Assembly (NCBI GenBank): GCA_032622095.1
Contig: CP136069.1
Location: 43,436,194-43,500,193, forward strand
Direction: 5' to 3'
Length of the DNA stretch: 64,000 nt
From: Siphonodentalium dalli
Lineage: Eukaryota; Mollusca; Scaphopoda; Gadilida; Siphonodentaliidae
This document shows positions 44,143 to 54,739 of this stretch, in pieces. The position numbers and the translations under genes are program-made. Positions within the stretch are counted from its first letter, which is position 1; the number at the start of each line of letters is the position of its first letter. The notes under the pieces were generated by a model. That model was given only the letters and a program-made list of their open reading frames with translations, did no database searches and was not told the origin of the DNA.

Positions 44143-44601
44143 CCCTTTCAGTGCCAGGGGCCGATCTCATCGGTCCTAATTTACGGTCTGTAAAATCGGC
44201 CCTAAAAACATTTAAAAATTAAAAAGAAAAGATCTTTGATTTTTTTTGGGTATGCTTACGCATGCTATAGCGAATTTAAAACAAACTGGATAAAACCTTA
44301 GAGGCATGTTATAACTCAAAACTATCACCAAGTATTCACAGTAATAATTTTGATGCCCTCGAAAAACATAAGATTCCCTGGCACTAAACCTACAAAATAA
44401 GTCTGTTAAATAATATAAGAAAAAATTATTAAAATTGTAAAACATTGTAAAAAATAATAACAAATGATGAAAAATTGTTAGGCCAATGCATTCTCTTATA
44501 TATGCGAGGCGACCTATGGTCGACTCGCATATATAAGAGAATGCATTGGCACAGGGTATATGGGTTGATACAAAAATCGGACTTGGCACTGAAAGGTTTA
44601 A
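44143..44601 (+). mobile_element. TTAA-B MITE carrying one 69-bp hairpin
   Basis: Left CCCTTTCAGTGCCAGGGGCC (TTAA mutated to TTTA), right ATCGGACTTGGCACTGAAAG then GTTTAA. Near the left end ATCTCATCGG and AAAATCGGCCCTAAAA lie where group A has its first hairpin; one intact hairpin of the second orientation is at 44482-44550. Sister copy at 53271. Confidence 0.85.
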
Positions 44602-45187
44602 TGTTCAAAATCGGGGAACAATCGATACCTATTTTCCATGTTAATTTCAGTTATAAATATGAGCTTTAACGTTACTGATTTTTGAATGTACATTGTGATT
44701 TTCAACAGCTCATATATCAGTTTATTCCGTCAGACAAACATTTATATGTGTTTTAAACAAGTTTAAAATCAAAACAGCTTTGGGTTAAAGACTTTATTGG
44801 TGACGTAGATTTCTGGCCCTTGGATTAAGATGGCGCTAAAATGACCAATGTTCCCCCACCCCTCACGGAAAAAAAAGTCCCAGTATCTCACTGTCACAAT
44901 TCAAAATAATTGATGCCACTGAACTACAAATGTACATTCACAGTAAACTAGACATATTTTCTGAACTAACTGTATTATTGAAATTCAAAGGGAGATAACC
45001 TATGAGACAGAAATAGGCATAATGTTATAATATACGAGCCGAAACAGGATTCCTTCGGGAGCCTTTATTCAGTGTCGGAGGTGCCTTTTGTGCGTTAGCA
45101 GCCAGCGGTCCATGTGTGCGCTTCGCGCACGTGACAGACATATCCTCTTCTTTTATATATAGAGATAATATTTGTTATGCTACTTCA
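44602..45187. other. Unassigned spacer
   Basis: Nothing recognised except GC-richer words near 45040-45140. Confidence 0.4.
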
Positions 45188-45463
45188 ATATATCATCGCG
45201 CAGATCGGTTCATATATTGGACCTAAATATGGACATTGGTTCGTATATTTGACTTATTTTATTCTGGAATGAGCCCAGAATGGACGTATACCCATTATCC
45301 GTTAGATAGCGCGGGCCACAGTGAAAACACATACATAAAGATCGTACATCTGGTACTGCAACATATCCTCGTGAAAATAGCTTCATATCGGACCTAAATA
45401 TTCACATAGGTTCACACTGGACTTATTTTTTTATTCACAAATAGGCCCATAGTGAGCTTATTT
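45188..45463 (+). mobile_element. 7-bp-TSD family, two left halves in tandem
   Basis: 45188-45355 and 45358-45463 both start (A)TATC(A/C)TCG and contain GTTCATAT..GGACCTAAATAT. Both right halves are missing. Confidence 0.65.
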
Positions 45464-45469
45464 TGAAAA

Positions 45470-45655
45470 ACATTATTTTTTTTTCATTTGTTAAATTACA
45501 TTTTTTAATATCAACATTTTGAAAAACTAACGCGCATATAACTTCTGCAAGGCAAGTCACCAATACCAAATTTAGTTGAAATTGAACAAGCAGTCGGGAA
45601 GAAAAATCCGGATAGACAGACAGACAGATCCTAATCTTTGATATATATAGATATC
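45470..45655 (+). repeat. ACAGACAG-tailed retro-like fragment
   Basis: AATACCAAATTTAGTTGAAA ... GATAGACAGACAGACAGATC ... TTTGATATATATAG, like the tail at 5085-5175. Confidence 0.55.
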
Positions 45656-45830
45656 TAGTGATATCATAGATGCATGTATCCATGGTGGGACTCGGAAGCC
45701 TTGTTTCGTTTTAGTGTTCACGCATCTATACATACTGAATATAAATATACACACCCTACAAGCATGTGCACACCTGTCATAATATTTATATTAAAGATCT
45801 ATTCAGTATGGTCTCCTTATTCCGCCACAT

Positions 45831-46494
45831 ACTTTTTTCGCTTCCTTCGCTTCTTTGTTTGTTTTTTTCACTTGCTTCGGTTCCTCCGCGGCGAAACAAG
45901 CGAAATCATCTCAATAATCTCAAAGGAACCGAAGGAGGCGAAAAAATAAAACGCCGAAAGCGAAAAAACATCATTGTTATTTCGCTTGCTTCGTTTGGTT
46001 TTTTTCGTTTCCTTCGTGTGACATTTTGTTGTTTTTTCGCTGTCGGCGGTCCCTTCGCTTGCTTAGCGAAGTATCCGAAGAAAGCAAAGGAACCGCCGAA
46101 ACCAAACAACAACAACCAAGTAAAAGGGTCCGGTACACCGGTTTACCACCAGTGCCGGTCAGAGAGCCGCTAATAACCTGTTTCTTGGTTGTTGTTGTTG
46201 TTGTTGTTGTTGGGTTTCGGCTGTTCATATACGCTTGCTTCGGATGCTTCGCGAAGCAAGCGAATGATGCGCCGCAAGCGAAAAATCAAACGAAGCAAGC
46301 GAAAAAACTTCCCTTGCTTCGTTTGGTTTTTTCGCTTGTTTCGTTTGATTTTTTCGCTTGCTCCGGTTCCTTAGTTGCGAAGGAAGCGAGATGATTAAGA
46401 TTATTTCGGTTTCTTCGCGAAGAAACCAAACGAAGCAAGCGAAAAACCAGAACGAAGTAAGCGAAAAAAACAAACGAAGGAAACGACAAAAATA
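45831..46494. repeat. Self-complementary foldback cluster of TTCGCTTGCTTCG words
   Basis: About 660 bp made largely of TTCGCTTGCTTCGTTTGGTT and its complement CGAAGCAAGCGAAAAA, alternating in direction several times, with outer arms CTTCCTTCG...GTTTGTTTTTTTC and complement. A TTGTTG microsatellite lies at 46187-46211. Overlapping ORFs on both strands (for example 46026-46394) follow from the repeat and are not genes. Confidence 0.85.
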
Positions 46495-46946
46495 AATGGC
46501 AGTACACCATAATTCAGGGTTCCAAACCAATTTTTACGAAAGATGTTCAATTGTGTAGTTTAATTATTCACGACAAAGGATTATACTCTACATTAGGTCA
46601 ATGAACAACACATGATACATAGCCCAAATGAAGTGACGATGTCGATGAATCGAGTGCCTCTGGGAACATAGATCACCAGGAGAAAAATTTGATTATTCTC
46701 CAATTAGATAAGACGGATGAGGGAGTGGTCATCTCATGCGGTATGCACGTAACGATTCGCGGAGGACACCGGTGCGTTCTGAAGCGCCGGCATAATCTGA
46801 TCAAGAAATCCCGGGACAATTCCACGTGATGATTGAACGCGCCTCGCCCAGCCCCCACACATGTGCCCTCATAATGAGAGCAGATTGTTTGCATTACAAT
46901 TAGATGCATCTCCATGACCACGGGTCTTGTGGGGGTCCAATCCAAG
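46495..46946. other. Unassigned spacer
   Basis: Nothing recognised. Confidence 0.4.
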
Positions 46947-47443
46947 TTAAAGATGCTCTGTCCGCTTTAACCCTAAATTAGTCAAAACGTTAAATGTAAT
47001 TTTTAGCTTACTGAGCAAAAGAAAAACGAAAAATACTTGCAGTCACCATGATTCGTATGGCAAAAATTCGCGAAAGTAGACACTAGCATCCATCATTTAA
47101 AGGTACACAATCCGATTCGACGGGCCCCATATCATCAGATTCCAACAACAACATTTCTAGAAATGCCGCTTCAGTTATCAGTCAATTGATTGCCAAAAGA
47201 TAATGCTAACCACTGTCAACTATAGTATAAAATTGCCCAAAAGGTGTTATATATCATATTTTGTTCAGCGCAATTTGGTATCGAGAGTATGTCGGTCGCC
47301 ATTCATCTAATATTTGCCAGGCCGCCAAATATTCCAGATGGTGAAAAATAAACAGATTTCAAAAATCAATATCTGATAACTCTGAGATTTGATGCCACAT
47401 AAATAGTAATTTGGGAGCGTTAATTCGGATTATGCATCTTTAA
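46947..47443 (+). mobile_element. TTAA-G element
   Basis: TTAAAGATGCTCTGTCCGCT left and complement of the right end TTAAAGATGCATAATCCGAA, TTAA at both ends (46947-46950, 47440-47443). The interior has CCGATTCGACGGGCCCCATA, also seen near 48236. No coding. Confidence 0.7.
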
Positions 47444-47582
47444 CGACAAACACGGGTACAAAAGATCATAATCCATAACGCTCTTTATTAGCTTCCCGCT
47501 TTGTGGGCAATGGAAGCATGGACGCTCTTTATAAGAGACGGTTATTGGACTTTTTGCTCGGATGATAAAAATTCGAAACTCA

Positions 47583-47990
47583 TTAATACAGGTCGAGAGC
47601 TGCGCTGGCGCAATATTAAAGACCCTGTGCCAATGCCATAGGTCGCCTCGCATATATAAGAGAATGCATTGGCCTAACATATTATTTTATAAATTTTTCT
47701 TACATTCATTAACAATTTTTATTAGTTGTTCTTACATTCTTTAACAATTTTTATAATTTTTTATCATTATTTCTTACATTCGTTAACAAATTTTTTGATC
47801 ATGTTTTTAATATATTGTTACATTCTTTAACTATTATAAAACAAATAATATAAAATTGTTAGACCAATGCAATCTCTTATATATGCGAAATATATGCGAG
47901 GCGACCTAGGGTCGACTCGCGTATATAAGAGAATGCATTGGCACAGGGTTTTCGCTAAAAATCAGGAGGCTCCCGACAAGAAAGGGATAA
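47583..47990 (+). mobile_element. TTAA-D MITE with damaged hairpin pair
   Basis: GAGAGCTGCGCTGGCGCAAT left region and ATCAGGAGGCTCCCGACAAG then AAAGGGATAA right match group D. Hairpin 47629-47673 has lost its left arm; 47863-47942 has an ATATGCGA duplication. The AT-rich spacer has ATTCTTTAACAATTTTTAT repeats. Confidence 0.7.
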
Positions 47991-48235
47991 AACTTCTTTG
48001 TGAGGTCGATATTTGGTCAACAAATTTCATATTAGGGGCCTCATGGGAGCGACCAAATTATTTCATGGTATTGAAGACGTAGATATGGTGGTTTATATGG
48101 TGTCAAAATTGAACAGGGTATATCTTTAAAAGTCAAACCTTGTATATATGGTCACTTACGTGTATGTCCAGTATAAGGTTAAATCACGCCTCTCTATATT
48201 CTTCAGCGTAATTTATATCGTAATGATATGCTGTC
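47991..48235. other. Unassigned spacer
   Basis: Nothing recognised. Confidence 0.4.
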
Positions 48236-48970
48236 CGATTCGAGGTTCCCCGTATCATCCAGTTACATCAACGGAATTTCACCAAAAGCCGATTTAGTTC
48301 TCCAAGTTAGTTTACTACCAATACATACTGACAACAATGGTACAAAGTACGGTATTATATTTACCAAACAAGTCACATAATAAGTTAATAACATTTGTTC
48401 TTGACAATCTTGGCGGTGAGCGAGTGTTGTTTACAGACTTCATATAAGGTGCTGCTCAGTTCAAACTGGAATTGCCCAACATGTGTCATCACAAAAGTAA
48501 ACAAACATTTATTTCCATAATTAATAAGCATGGTGTTATATAACATGTCTATTAGCATGATTAAAACATGATTAATTAACATTTTGGGAAATAAGGATAT
48601 GTATGTATCCGCACGCCAACTATCACAATATACTATCATTTTTGTTGCTGGCGAATTTTTTTATCGTACATGTAGTTGTATTCCGAAAATAATTTAATAT
48701 CACGGTGCAAAGCAACCACGAACCGTGACCTTGTGTGACCTCTAGAACGCTCGTGACGACGTCCGCGCATGTCCGTATATACCAAGAGGCCATTAGAATT
48801 TTAGCTAGGCTGATACAAATTCGAGGGGGATATGAGTAACAGGTTTAAAAAATCAAATCTAATTGTTCTCAGCTGAATGGTGTGTTCCTCGACTCAAATT
48901 AAATATTTTTCACCACAGAAGCATAAGAAATAGTAATTTAGATGCGTTAAATCGGACAGGGCATCTTTAA
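48236..48970 (+). mobile_element. TTAA-G element, degraded, left end missing
   Basis: CCGATTCGAGGTTCCCCGTA near 48237 and the right end TAGTAATTTAGATGCGTTAA...GGGCATCTTTAA (TTAA 48967-48970) match the 46947 copy. It is longer than that copy, so it probably holds unrelated insertion. Confidence 0.5.
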
Positions 48971-49005
48971 CTTCTCAAACTTGATGTCTAATTTTATTTG
49001 GCAAT

Positions 49006-49857
49006 ATGCCAAATTGGCATCATTGTCATCCAGATTTGAAAATTAGTGGTTATCTACTGAAATTACCCCGACATCTAGTTGAATACTTAGTCAAAATAAG
49101 AACATCAAATCATCGTCTGGCAATTGAGAGTGGTCGTTGGAAAGACATCTCGCGGGAAAAGAGAACCTGCTCTGCGTGTGGAGAGGCTCTCGGGGATGAA
49201 TACCACTTGATCATTGTTTGTAAAACATTTGAAGAGATAAGAAAGAAATTCATCCCTCAATATTACTGGGAATTTCATAATCTTGACAAATTCCATGCTC
49301 TTTTATCCATTGACAATATTGCCATCCTGCGGAGGGTTAGTATATTTGTGAAAACAGCTCTGCGATATATATGATATAAGCCATCCCCACTCGAAATTAT
49401 AGAGAAGAATTATGCCAAAATCATTGTGCAAGGCACAGTTTCACATATTACATATCAATGAACAGACAACAATGAAGTTTCATCTCATTATATTGTAATA
49501 GTTTAATTTAATATATCTATATTATCTATATTGTGCATTTAGGAATGTGTATTAATGCGTTTTACATGTCAAGGACTGTATAGATATACTATTGCAAAGT
49601 ATTTATACATTTGACAACATGAAAGTCTTATATAAAAGGAAAATTGAACTATTAAAAGCAACTGCATGTCTAAAACAGATATATACAACATCTTTCACGA
49701 ATTAGGATTAACTATAAATAACTGCAGTTTAATTAAATTCCACATGGTTATAATAATCTTACGTAGTGAGTGTGTGGACTTGACATGTAAATATATATAT
49801 ATATATATATGTTATCATCATCATCATCATCATCACCATCATCATACTGTTTACTAA
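49006..49857 (+). pseudogene. LINE ORF2 C-terminal fragment, 3' UTR and ATC-repeat tail
   Basis: The 122-codon frame (49006-49374) contains RTSNHRLAIESGRWKDISRE and CSACGEALGDEYHLIIVC, a CX2C...HX4C zinc-finger-like motif that closes the ORF2 of many animal non-LTR retrotransposons, then KKFIPQYYWEF and a helical end. This is the best-preserved coding relic in the window; there is no endonuclease or RT domain upstream, so it is a 5'-truncated insertion. After the TGA come about 430 bases of AT-rich 3' UTR, an (AT)n run and an ATC-repeat tail (49813-49850). The protein family acts in target-primed reverse transcription. Confidence 0.85.
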
Positions 49858-49945
49858 TATTCTTGTTCTGTGCGAATACGCAGCATGATACCTAATAAAC
49901 ATTACAACATTGCAATACTCGTGTTGTTATACAGTTCCTCAAAAT

Positions 49946-50267
49946 AATATCCTCGTGCAAATAGGTTCACAATGGACCTATATAATCACATAGGTTCATA
50001 TATGACTTATTTGATTCTAAAATAAGTCCATAGCAGACTTATACCCGTAATTCCGTTGGATAGCGAGGGCCACAATGAAAACACATTATAAAGAGCGCGC
50101 ATCTGGGAAGTCGTGAGTTTCGAGCTTGTTCTCATGAAAATAAGCACAACACGGGCTTATTTCATATAGGGCTTATTTACACCTCTAAATAATGACAAAT
50201 AGTTGTATGAACTTATTTCAGTCCCACGAAATAAGTTTAGTATGAGCGTATTTCCGCGAGAACAGGC
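49946..50267 (+). mobile_element. 7-bp-TSD family (AGGTTCAYAT subtype), nearly complete
   Basis: AATATCCTCGTGCAAATAGG left, CGTATTTCCGCGAGAACAGG right. The interior keeps GCGAGGGCCACAATGAAAAC and ACATTATAAAGAGCG. Confidence 0.75.
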
Positions 50268-51159
50268 ATAATTCCTACATAAGAAATTAAGAATGCAATA
50301 CTCGTGTTACTATATCATTCCTACAAAAGCACTAACTTGCGTGCTGCCAATTTCCGATATAAAATTTATGAAAATATCTACTTCATTATTTATCCCATTC
50401 GACTACCAGCGGAGTGTTTCACATCACTTTAAAGTCATGCTCATACTGGCACGTATATAGACTTGAGAAACAGCAGCAACCATATAGTTATCTCAACAAC
50501 ATTCGACAACAGCACCATGACACGCTCGGCAACCATCCATCTTGTGTAATTGGGTAGGTCCACTTATGGATTTATTCTTACGCTCAGACTGATTTATTGT
50601 ACTCTGTGTATTTCGTACATATATCAATTTCCTTCTCCAATATGATTGGGACAACGCAGTCCCATATGCGGGGCAATACATTACCGCGTGATCAAAAACA
50701 AGATAGAAACAACACAAAAGACGGCGTCTTCTGGTCGGCCAGATCTTATCTCGGGAAATTACCAACAATAGGGCCATACTGCCAATATATTGCCATTTAT
50801 TAAGCACACTGAACGATTTTCCTTTCTGATTGGCTGCCCGTTACTGTTGCTCAATAGGTCGCTCAGATCTTTAACATTGCAATGGTCATGCTCGTCGGTT
50901 TTCATTTATAAAGATACACAGGTTGGGAAAACGTGATTATCCCTTAGAAAATACCACCGGGATTCCTTTTATTCCGGTGGGATTATTGTGACAGTTCAGA
51001 ATACCGGTGGGATTTTTTAAAAAAATCCCGAATTTCATAGGAAATTGTACGGAATTTCGTTGGAATATTTTAATACCTGCAGCATAACGTGTCCAAGTTT
51101 ATCAAATTTGTTTTGTCACTATTTTACTTAATTCGGCGTCAATTATTTCTGAGGGCAGA
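50268..51159. other. Unassigned stretch
   Basis: 50405-50432 holds CCAGCGGAGTGTTTCACATC, a scrap of the 485-bp satellite unit. At 50935-51030 ACCGGTGGGATT recurs. No gene. Confidence 0.45.
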
Positions 51160-51420
51160 TTAACCCCTTTCTATCCTAATTTGATTATCCCATGAAGTTA
51201 TAACAGTATATATTGGAATATTCTATCATTCATTTGGAAGGGCGTCCAAATAAATGCCAGACGACAGACGTACGAAGTAACAATACAAAAACAGAAGAAT
51301 TCATATTAACTGGTGGGAAATGTTTAGATAATAAGTCCCATGGTTGTTTGATGAACTTATTATCTGAACATATTCTAAGGGAACTACTCGTCAATGATTA
51401 TTTAGTATAGCAAGGGTTAA
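51160..51420 (-). mobile_element. TTAA-C MITE, inverted copy
   Basis: TTAACCCCTTTCTATCCTAA left, TTTAGTATAGCAAGGGTTAA right; TTAA at 51160-51163 and 51417-51420. Complement matches 60906-61157. Confidence 0.8.
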
Positions 51421-51964
51421 TAGTGTCTTTAAAGTATTACAACATCGTGTTGGAACATCTGGACGCTTCTGTAGGTATACCCACGTTATAATGTTATATT
51501 TACATAGCCCGTCTGTGTTACACTAAATACTGTTCCGTGATTGGTCAACTGCCAACTATGTCACCCGTTTCATACCATGATAACACAGACGATAAAACAA
51601 ACACGACGTCACAATTTGTTGGTCTAATCTGACATAATCACTAAACGTGGTCAGCAGAATAATTGAGCCTGTTTTTTAAAAGTTCAACCCAATTGCATCT
51701 GAAGCCAGTTATTTATATCGATTAAGTTATCGTTGCGAAGTGCTGGGAAATATTATATTGGGCTGACTTAATGTGCTGCGTGGGCTAGTCTCAAATTCTC
51801 GGCAGATTTTGTGAAAATAAAAAAGATTACATTCAGCTTTTTATAGGAATAAATCTTCAAAAAGCTATATAAATATAAGAAAGGGATGTAGATGGTGGGT
51901 ATGTTATTGTGGGGGGGGGGTACGGCGATGTTGTCCGTGAAGCACATTGTGTGAACCGCTATTT
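51421..51964. other. Unassigned spacer
   Basis: Only a G-run at 51910-51920; no gene. Confidence 0.4.
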
Positions 51965-52300
51965 TCAATATATCCTCGTGCAAATAGGTTAGTATATTTA
52001 CATATGTTCATATTGGACTTATTTGATTCTGAAATAAGCCCATGGTGGACCATTGGATGGGGCGGGCCACAATACAAACACATTATAAAGAGCGTACATT
52101 CAGGTAAGTCGTGAGTTCGTTTATTCGTGTTATTTTCCAGCATGTTATCGTGAAAATAAGTACAATACATGCTTATTTCATATTGACATACATGTAGTCC
52201 CATTACGGCTGTTTTAATACCCATCGTTTAGGCCCATATAGAGCGTATTTAAGTTTCCAATGGAAATAAGCCCGTATTGTGCTTATTTGCACAGGAACGT
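51965..52300 (+). mobile_element. 7-bp-TSD family (AGGTTCAYAT subtype), diverged copy
   Basis: TATATCCTCGTGCAAATAGG start; GGGGCGGGCCACAATACAAA and ACATTATAAAGAGCGTACAT inside; right end decayed (CTTATTTGCACAGGAACG). Confidence 0.7.
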
Positions 52301-52355
52301 ACGACTATTGGGGGCTATATACATAATCACGGGACACGCCGTCACGCCTTCCCTT

Positions 52356-52590
52356 ATAACTCTTTCGTGGTGGGGGCTGCGCTGGTGCAGCATTAGATAT
52401 AATGTACCAGAGTATTCTCTCATATATGGGAGTCTCCCACCGGGAGTCTCGCATATATAAAAGAATACACTGGCTTACAATCTGAAGGTAAATATTGTTA
52501 TGCCATATGGGAGCCTCGCATATATAAGAGAATGCATTGGCACAGGGTTTTCGCAATATTTCAGGAAGCTCCAGTCATGGAAAGGATATA
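52356..52590 (+). mobile_element. TTAA-D MITE, diverged, with degenerate hairpins
   Basis: ATAACTCTTTCGTGGTGGGG start, GCTGCGCTGGTGCAGCATTA, and CAGTCATGGAAAGGATAT end match group D. A rebuilt hairpin at 52406-52474 has a different centre (GGGAGTCTCCCACCGGGAGT) and 52501-52541 is a right arm only. Confidence 0.65.
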
Positions 52591-53270
52591 TACTCGTTAA
52601 AGGTTCACGGACCGGTTTAGCACAATAGAATTACCATTGGTACGTTTTCTACCAGAACAATAATTAGATTGTGACAATGATCATGAATGAATATGAGGTT
52701 CTCATAGTAAGATGTCGACTTCCAAAATGGGACATTTTAACGGTTTTTATTTTTTTGTCAAGCTAGAAAAGTTTCCAATGGTCGTCAATAACATTTTGAA
52801 TTGTTATGTTGAGTTATGTTTTGACCACTATTTTCTAGTTATTCAAAGTAAATTTTCCTCAACGCAGATTAAAGGGATCCACTTAAGGCACTCGCAGCAG
52901 GTAAATCTGAAAAATATAAAAGTCTGTTAAAAACATAACCACTAAGTAGAACATGTAGAAATAGATAAACTTTGTTCTTATATTCATTATTGATTGTTTC
53001 CAATATAGAAATTGTTCGTGTTGAAACCATTGTTATGTAAACAAACCCGTTACAGTGATTTGTCAACACACATCGCTAATCATGTAGTAAGTTCATAATA
53101 TTTTAGTCCGAATATGATTTTCAGAATATTTTCCATTGCTTTTACTTTTTCCAATGTTTACCATTAAGTTTTGATTAACCATTGGTATCTTTTTGGATAA
53201 ATTTGACTGTTATCGCTAATTGCACTGTAACATAGCAAATGACATGCGAAATATCGTTATTGGATGCTTA
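52591..53270. other. Spacer with TTAA-F scrap
   Basis: 52955-53060 keeps TTTGTTCTTATATTCATTAT and TTATGTAAACAAACCCGTTA, interior pieces of TTAA-F. Otherwise nothing. Confidence 0.45.
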
Positions 53271-53755
53271 TTAACCCTTTCAGTGCCAGGGGCCGATCTC
53301 ATCGGCCCTAATTTACGGTCTGTAAAATCGGCCCTAAAAAAATTTAAAAAATTTAAAAAAAAAAAAAAAAAATTGGGTTTTTTTTGGTTGAATTGTTTTG
53401 GGTATGCTTAAGCATACTATAGCGAATTTAAAAACAAACCGGATAAAACCTTAAGGGCATGTTATAACTCAAAACTATCACCAAGTATTCATAGTAATAA
53501 TTGTGATGCCCATGAAAAACGTAAGATTCCCTGGCACTAAACCTACAAAATAAGTCTGTTAAAGAATATAAGAAAAAATTATTAAAATTGTAAAAAATTG
53601 TAAAACAATAATAACAAATGATGAAAAATTGTTAGGCCAATGCATTCTCTTATATATGCGAGGCGACCTATGGTCGACTCGCATATATAAGAGAATGCAT
53701 TGGCACAGGGTATATGGGTTAATACAAAAATCGGACCTGGCACTCAAAGGGTTAA
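53271..53755 (+). mobile_element. TTAA-B MITE carrying one 69-bp hairpin, intact ends
   Basis: TTAA at 53271-53274 and 53752-53755. Left TTAACCCTTTCAGTGCCAGG, right ATCGGACCTGGCACTCAAAG. Hairpin at 53636-53704 followed by GCACAGGG as in group A. Nearly the same as 44143 throughout, with an expanded A-run at 53349-53371. Confidence 0.9.
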
Positions 53756-54487
53756 TAATGAAAATAAGAACCAAGCCAATCTATTTTTACATGTATTTGT
53801 TGATGATATCTGTTTTACAGACTTGTATGTTATTTCTCATGAACCCACTTCGATTGCATTGTGTCCCTTTAACGGTATCTTTCAAATTGTACACAGAGAC
53901 CCTGCGTAGTACTGGGACATCCGTACGCATCTATTGTTATAATGATGCATTGCCACTGAACAAGACAACATATATACAGTGATAATTTGACATTTAACAA
54001 TGAACTAACGGAATATATATCTTCCAGACAGTCGCGCATTATTCCATTTTCGATTACGAAACTTCAATGAATATAAATAGCGGACCCCGAAGGAAAAAAA
54101 GAAACCAAAATAGAAGAAGAAATCAGGAATACAAAATGATTAGATCAATTTCATCCACTTTTCATCCTCATGTTCAATGCATAACCATTGCGTTACCCCT
54201 AATAAACTTAATCAACGTGTGTTGTAGGAAAGGACATACCGTCCTTTCAAATCCTCCCGGCCTGGCCCAAAATCCCCAATAAAAAAGGAGCCAGAACATT
54301 GTGTTCGGTCAGGTGTATTTATGAAGCCAATACATCTTACTGGTGCATATACAATTTGTAAAAATGTGTTTCAGGTATTTATTGACCTGTTTCTATGCCG
54401 AGAAATATTCAAAAGCGAATATTATTGCTGAATTTGTTATTGTCGCATGGCATCTTGAAAAAAGACTTACATGATCTCTCAAACGTG
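53756..54487. other. Spacer with one dispersed repeat scrap
   Basis: 54371-54435 belongs to the GTATTTATCGACCT family. No gene; the 117-codon frame 53629-53982 starts inside the hairpin. Confidence 0.45.
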
Positions 54488-54739
54488 CAAAAAGACACCC
54501 ATGATCTCAAAGATTCTTTCGTCTGCGACAGTTAAACTCAATGTGGGTGGAATTCCCATTCAAATATCCTTGAAATTTCACTCCAAAGTAACCAACAAAT
54601 AATTATTTTATAATAATTAACATGCGATTTATTTAAAATCGATTTTTTTATTTAGACTTTGATATTCTGACGTGTGAGCTTTTGCTCATTGTGCTAGATC
54701 GTTTTGGAGATCATAGGTGTCTTTTTGCATGAAACCATG
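54488..54739. mobile_element. MITE with about 27-bp inverted ends
   Basis: GCAAAAAGACACCCATGATC left and complement of GATCATAGGTGTCTTTTTGC right, bracketing about 200 AT-rich bases. Target duplication unclear. Single copy here. Confidence 0.7.

Noticed and set aside
45766-46530. Several 60-135-codon frames on both strands
   Set aside because: They arise from the TTCGCTTGCTTCG word repeats (KRSKRKN / FFRLFRL-type low complexity) and overlap on opposite strands.
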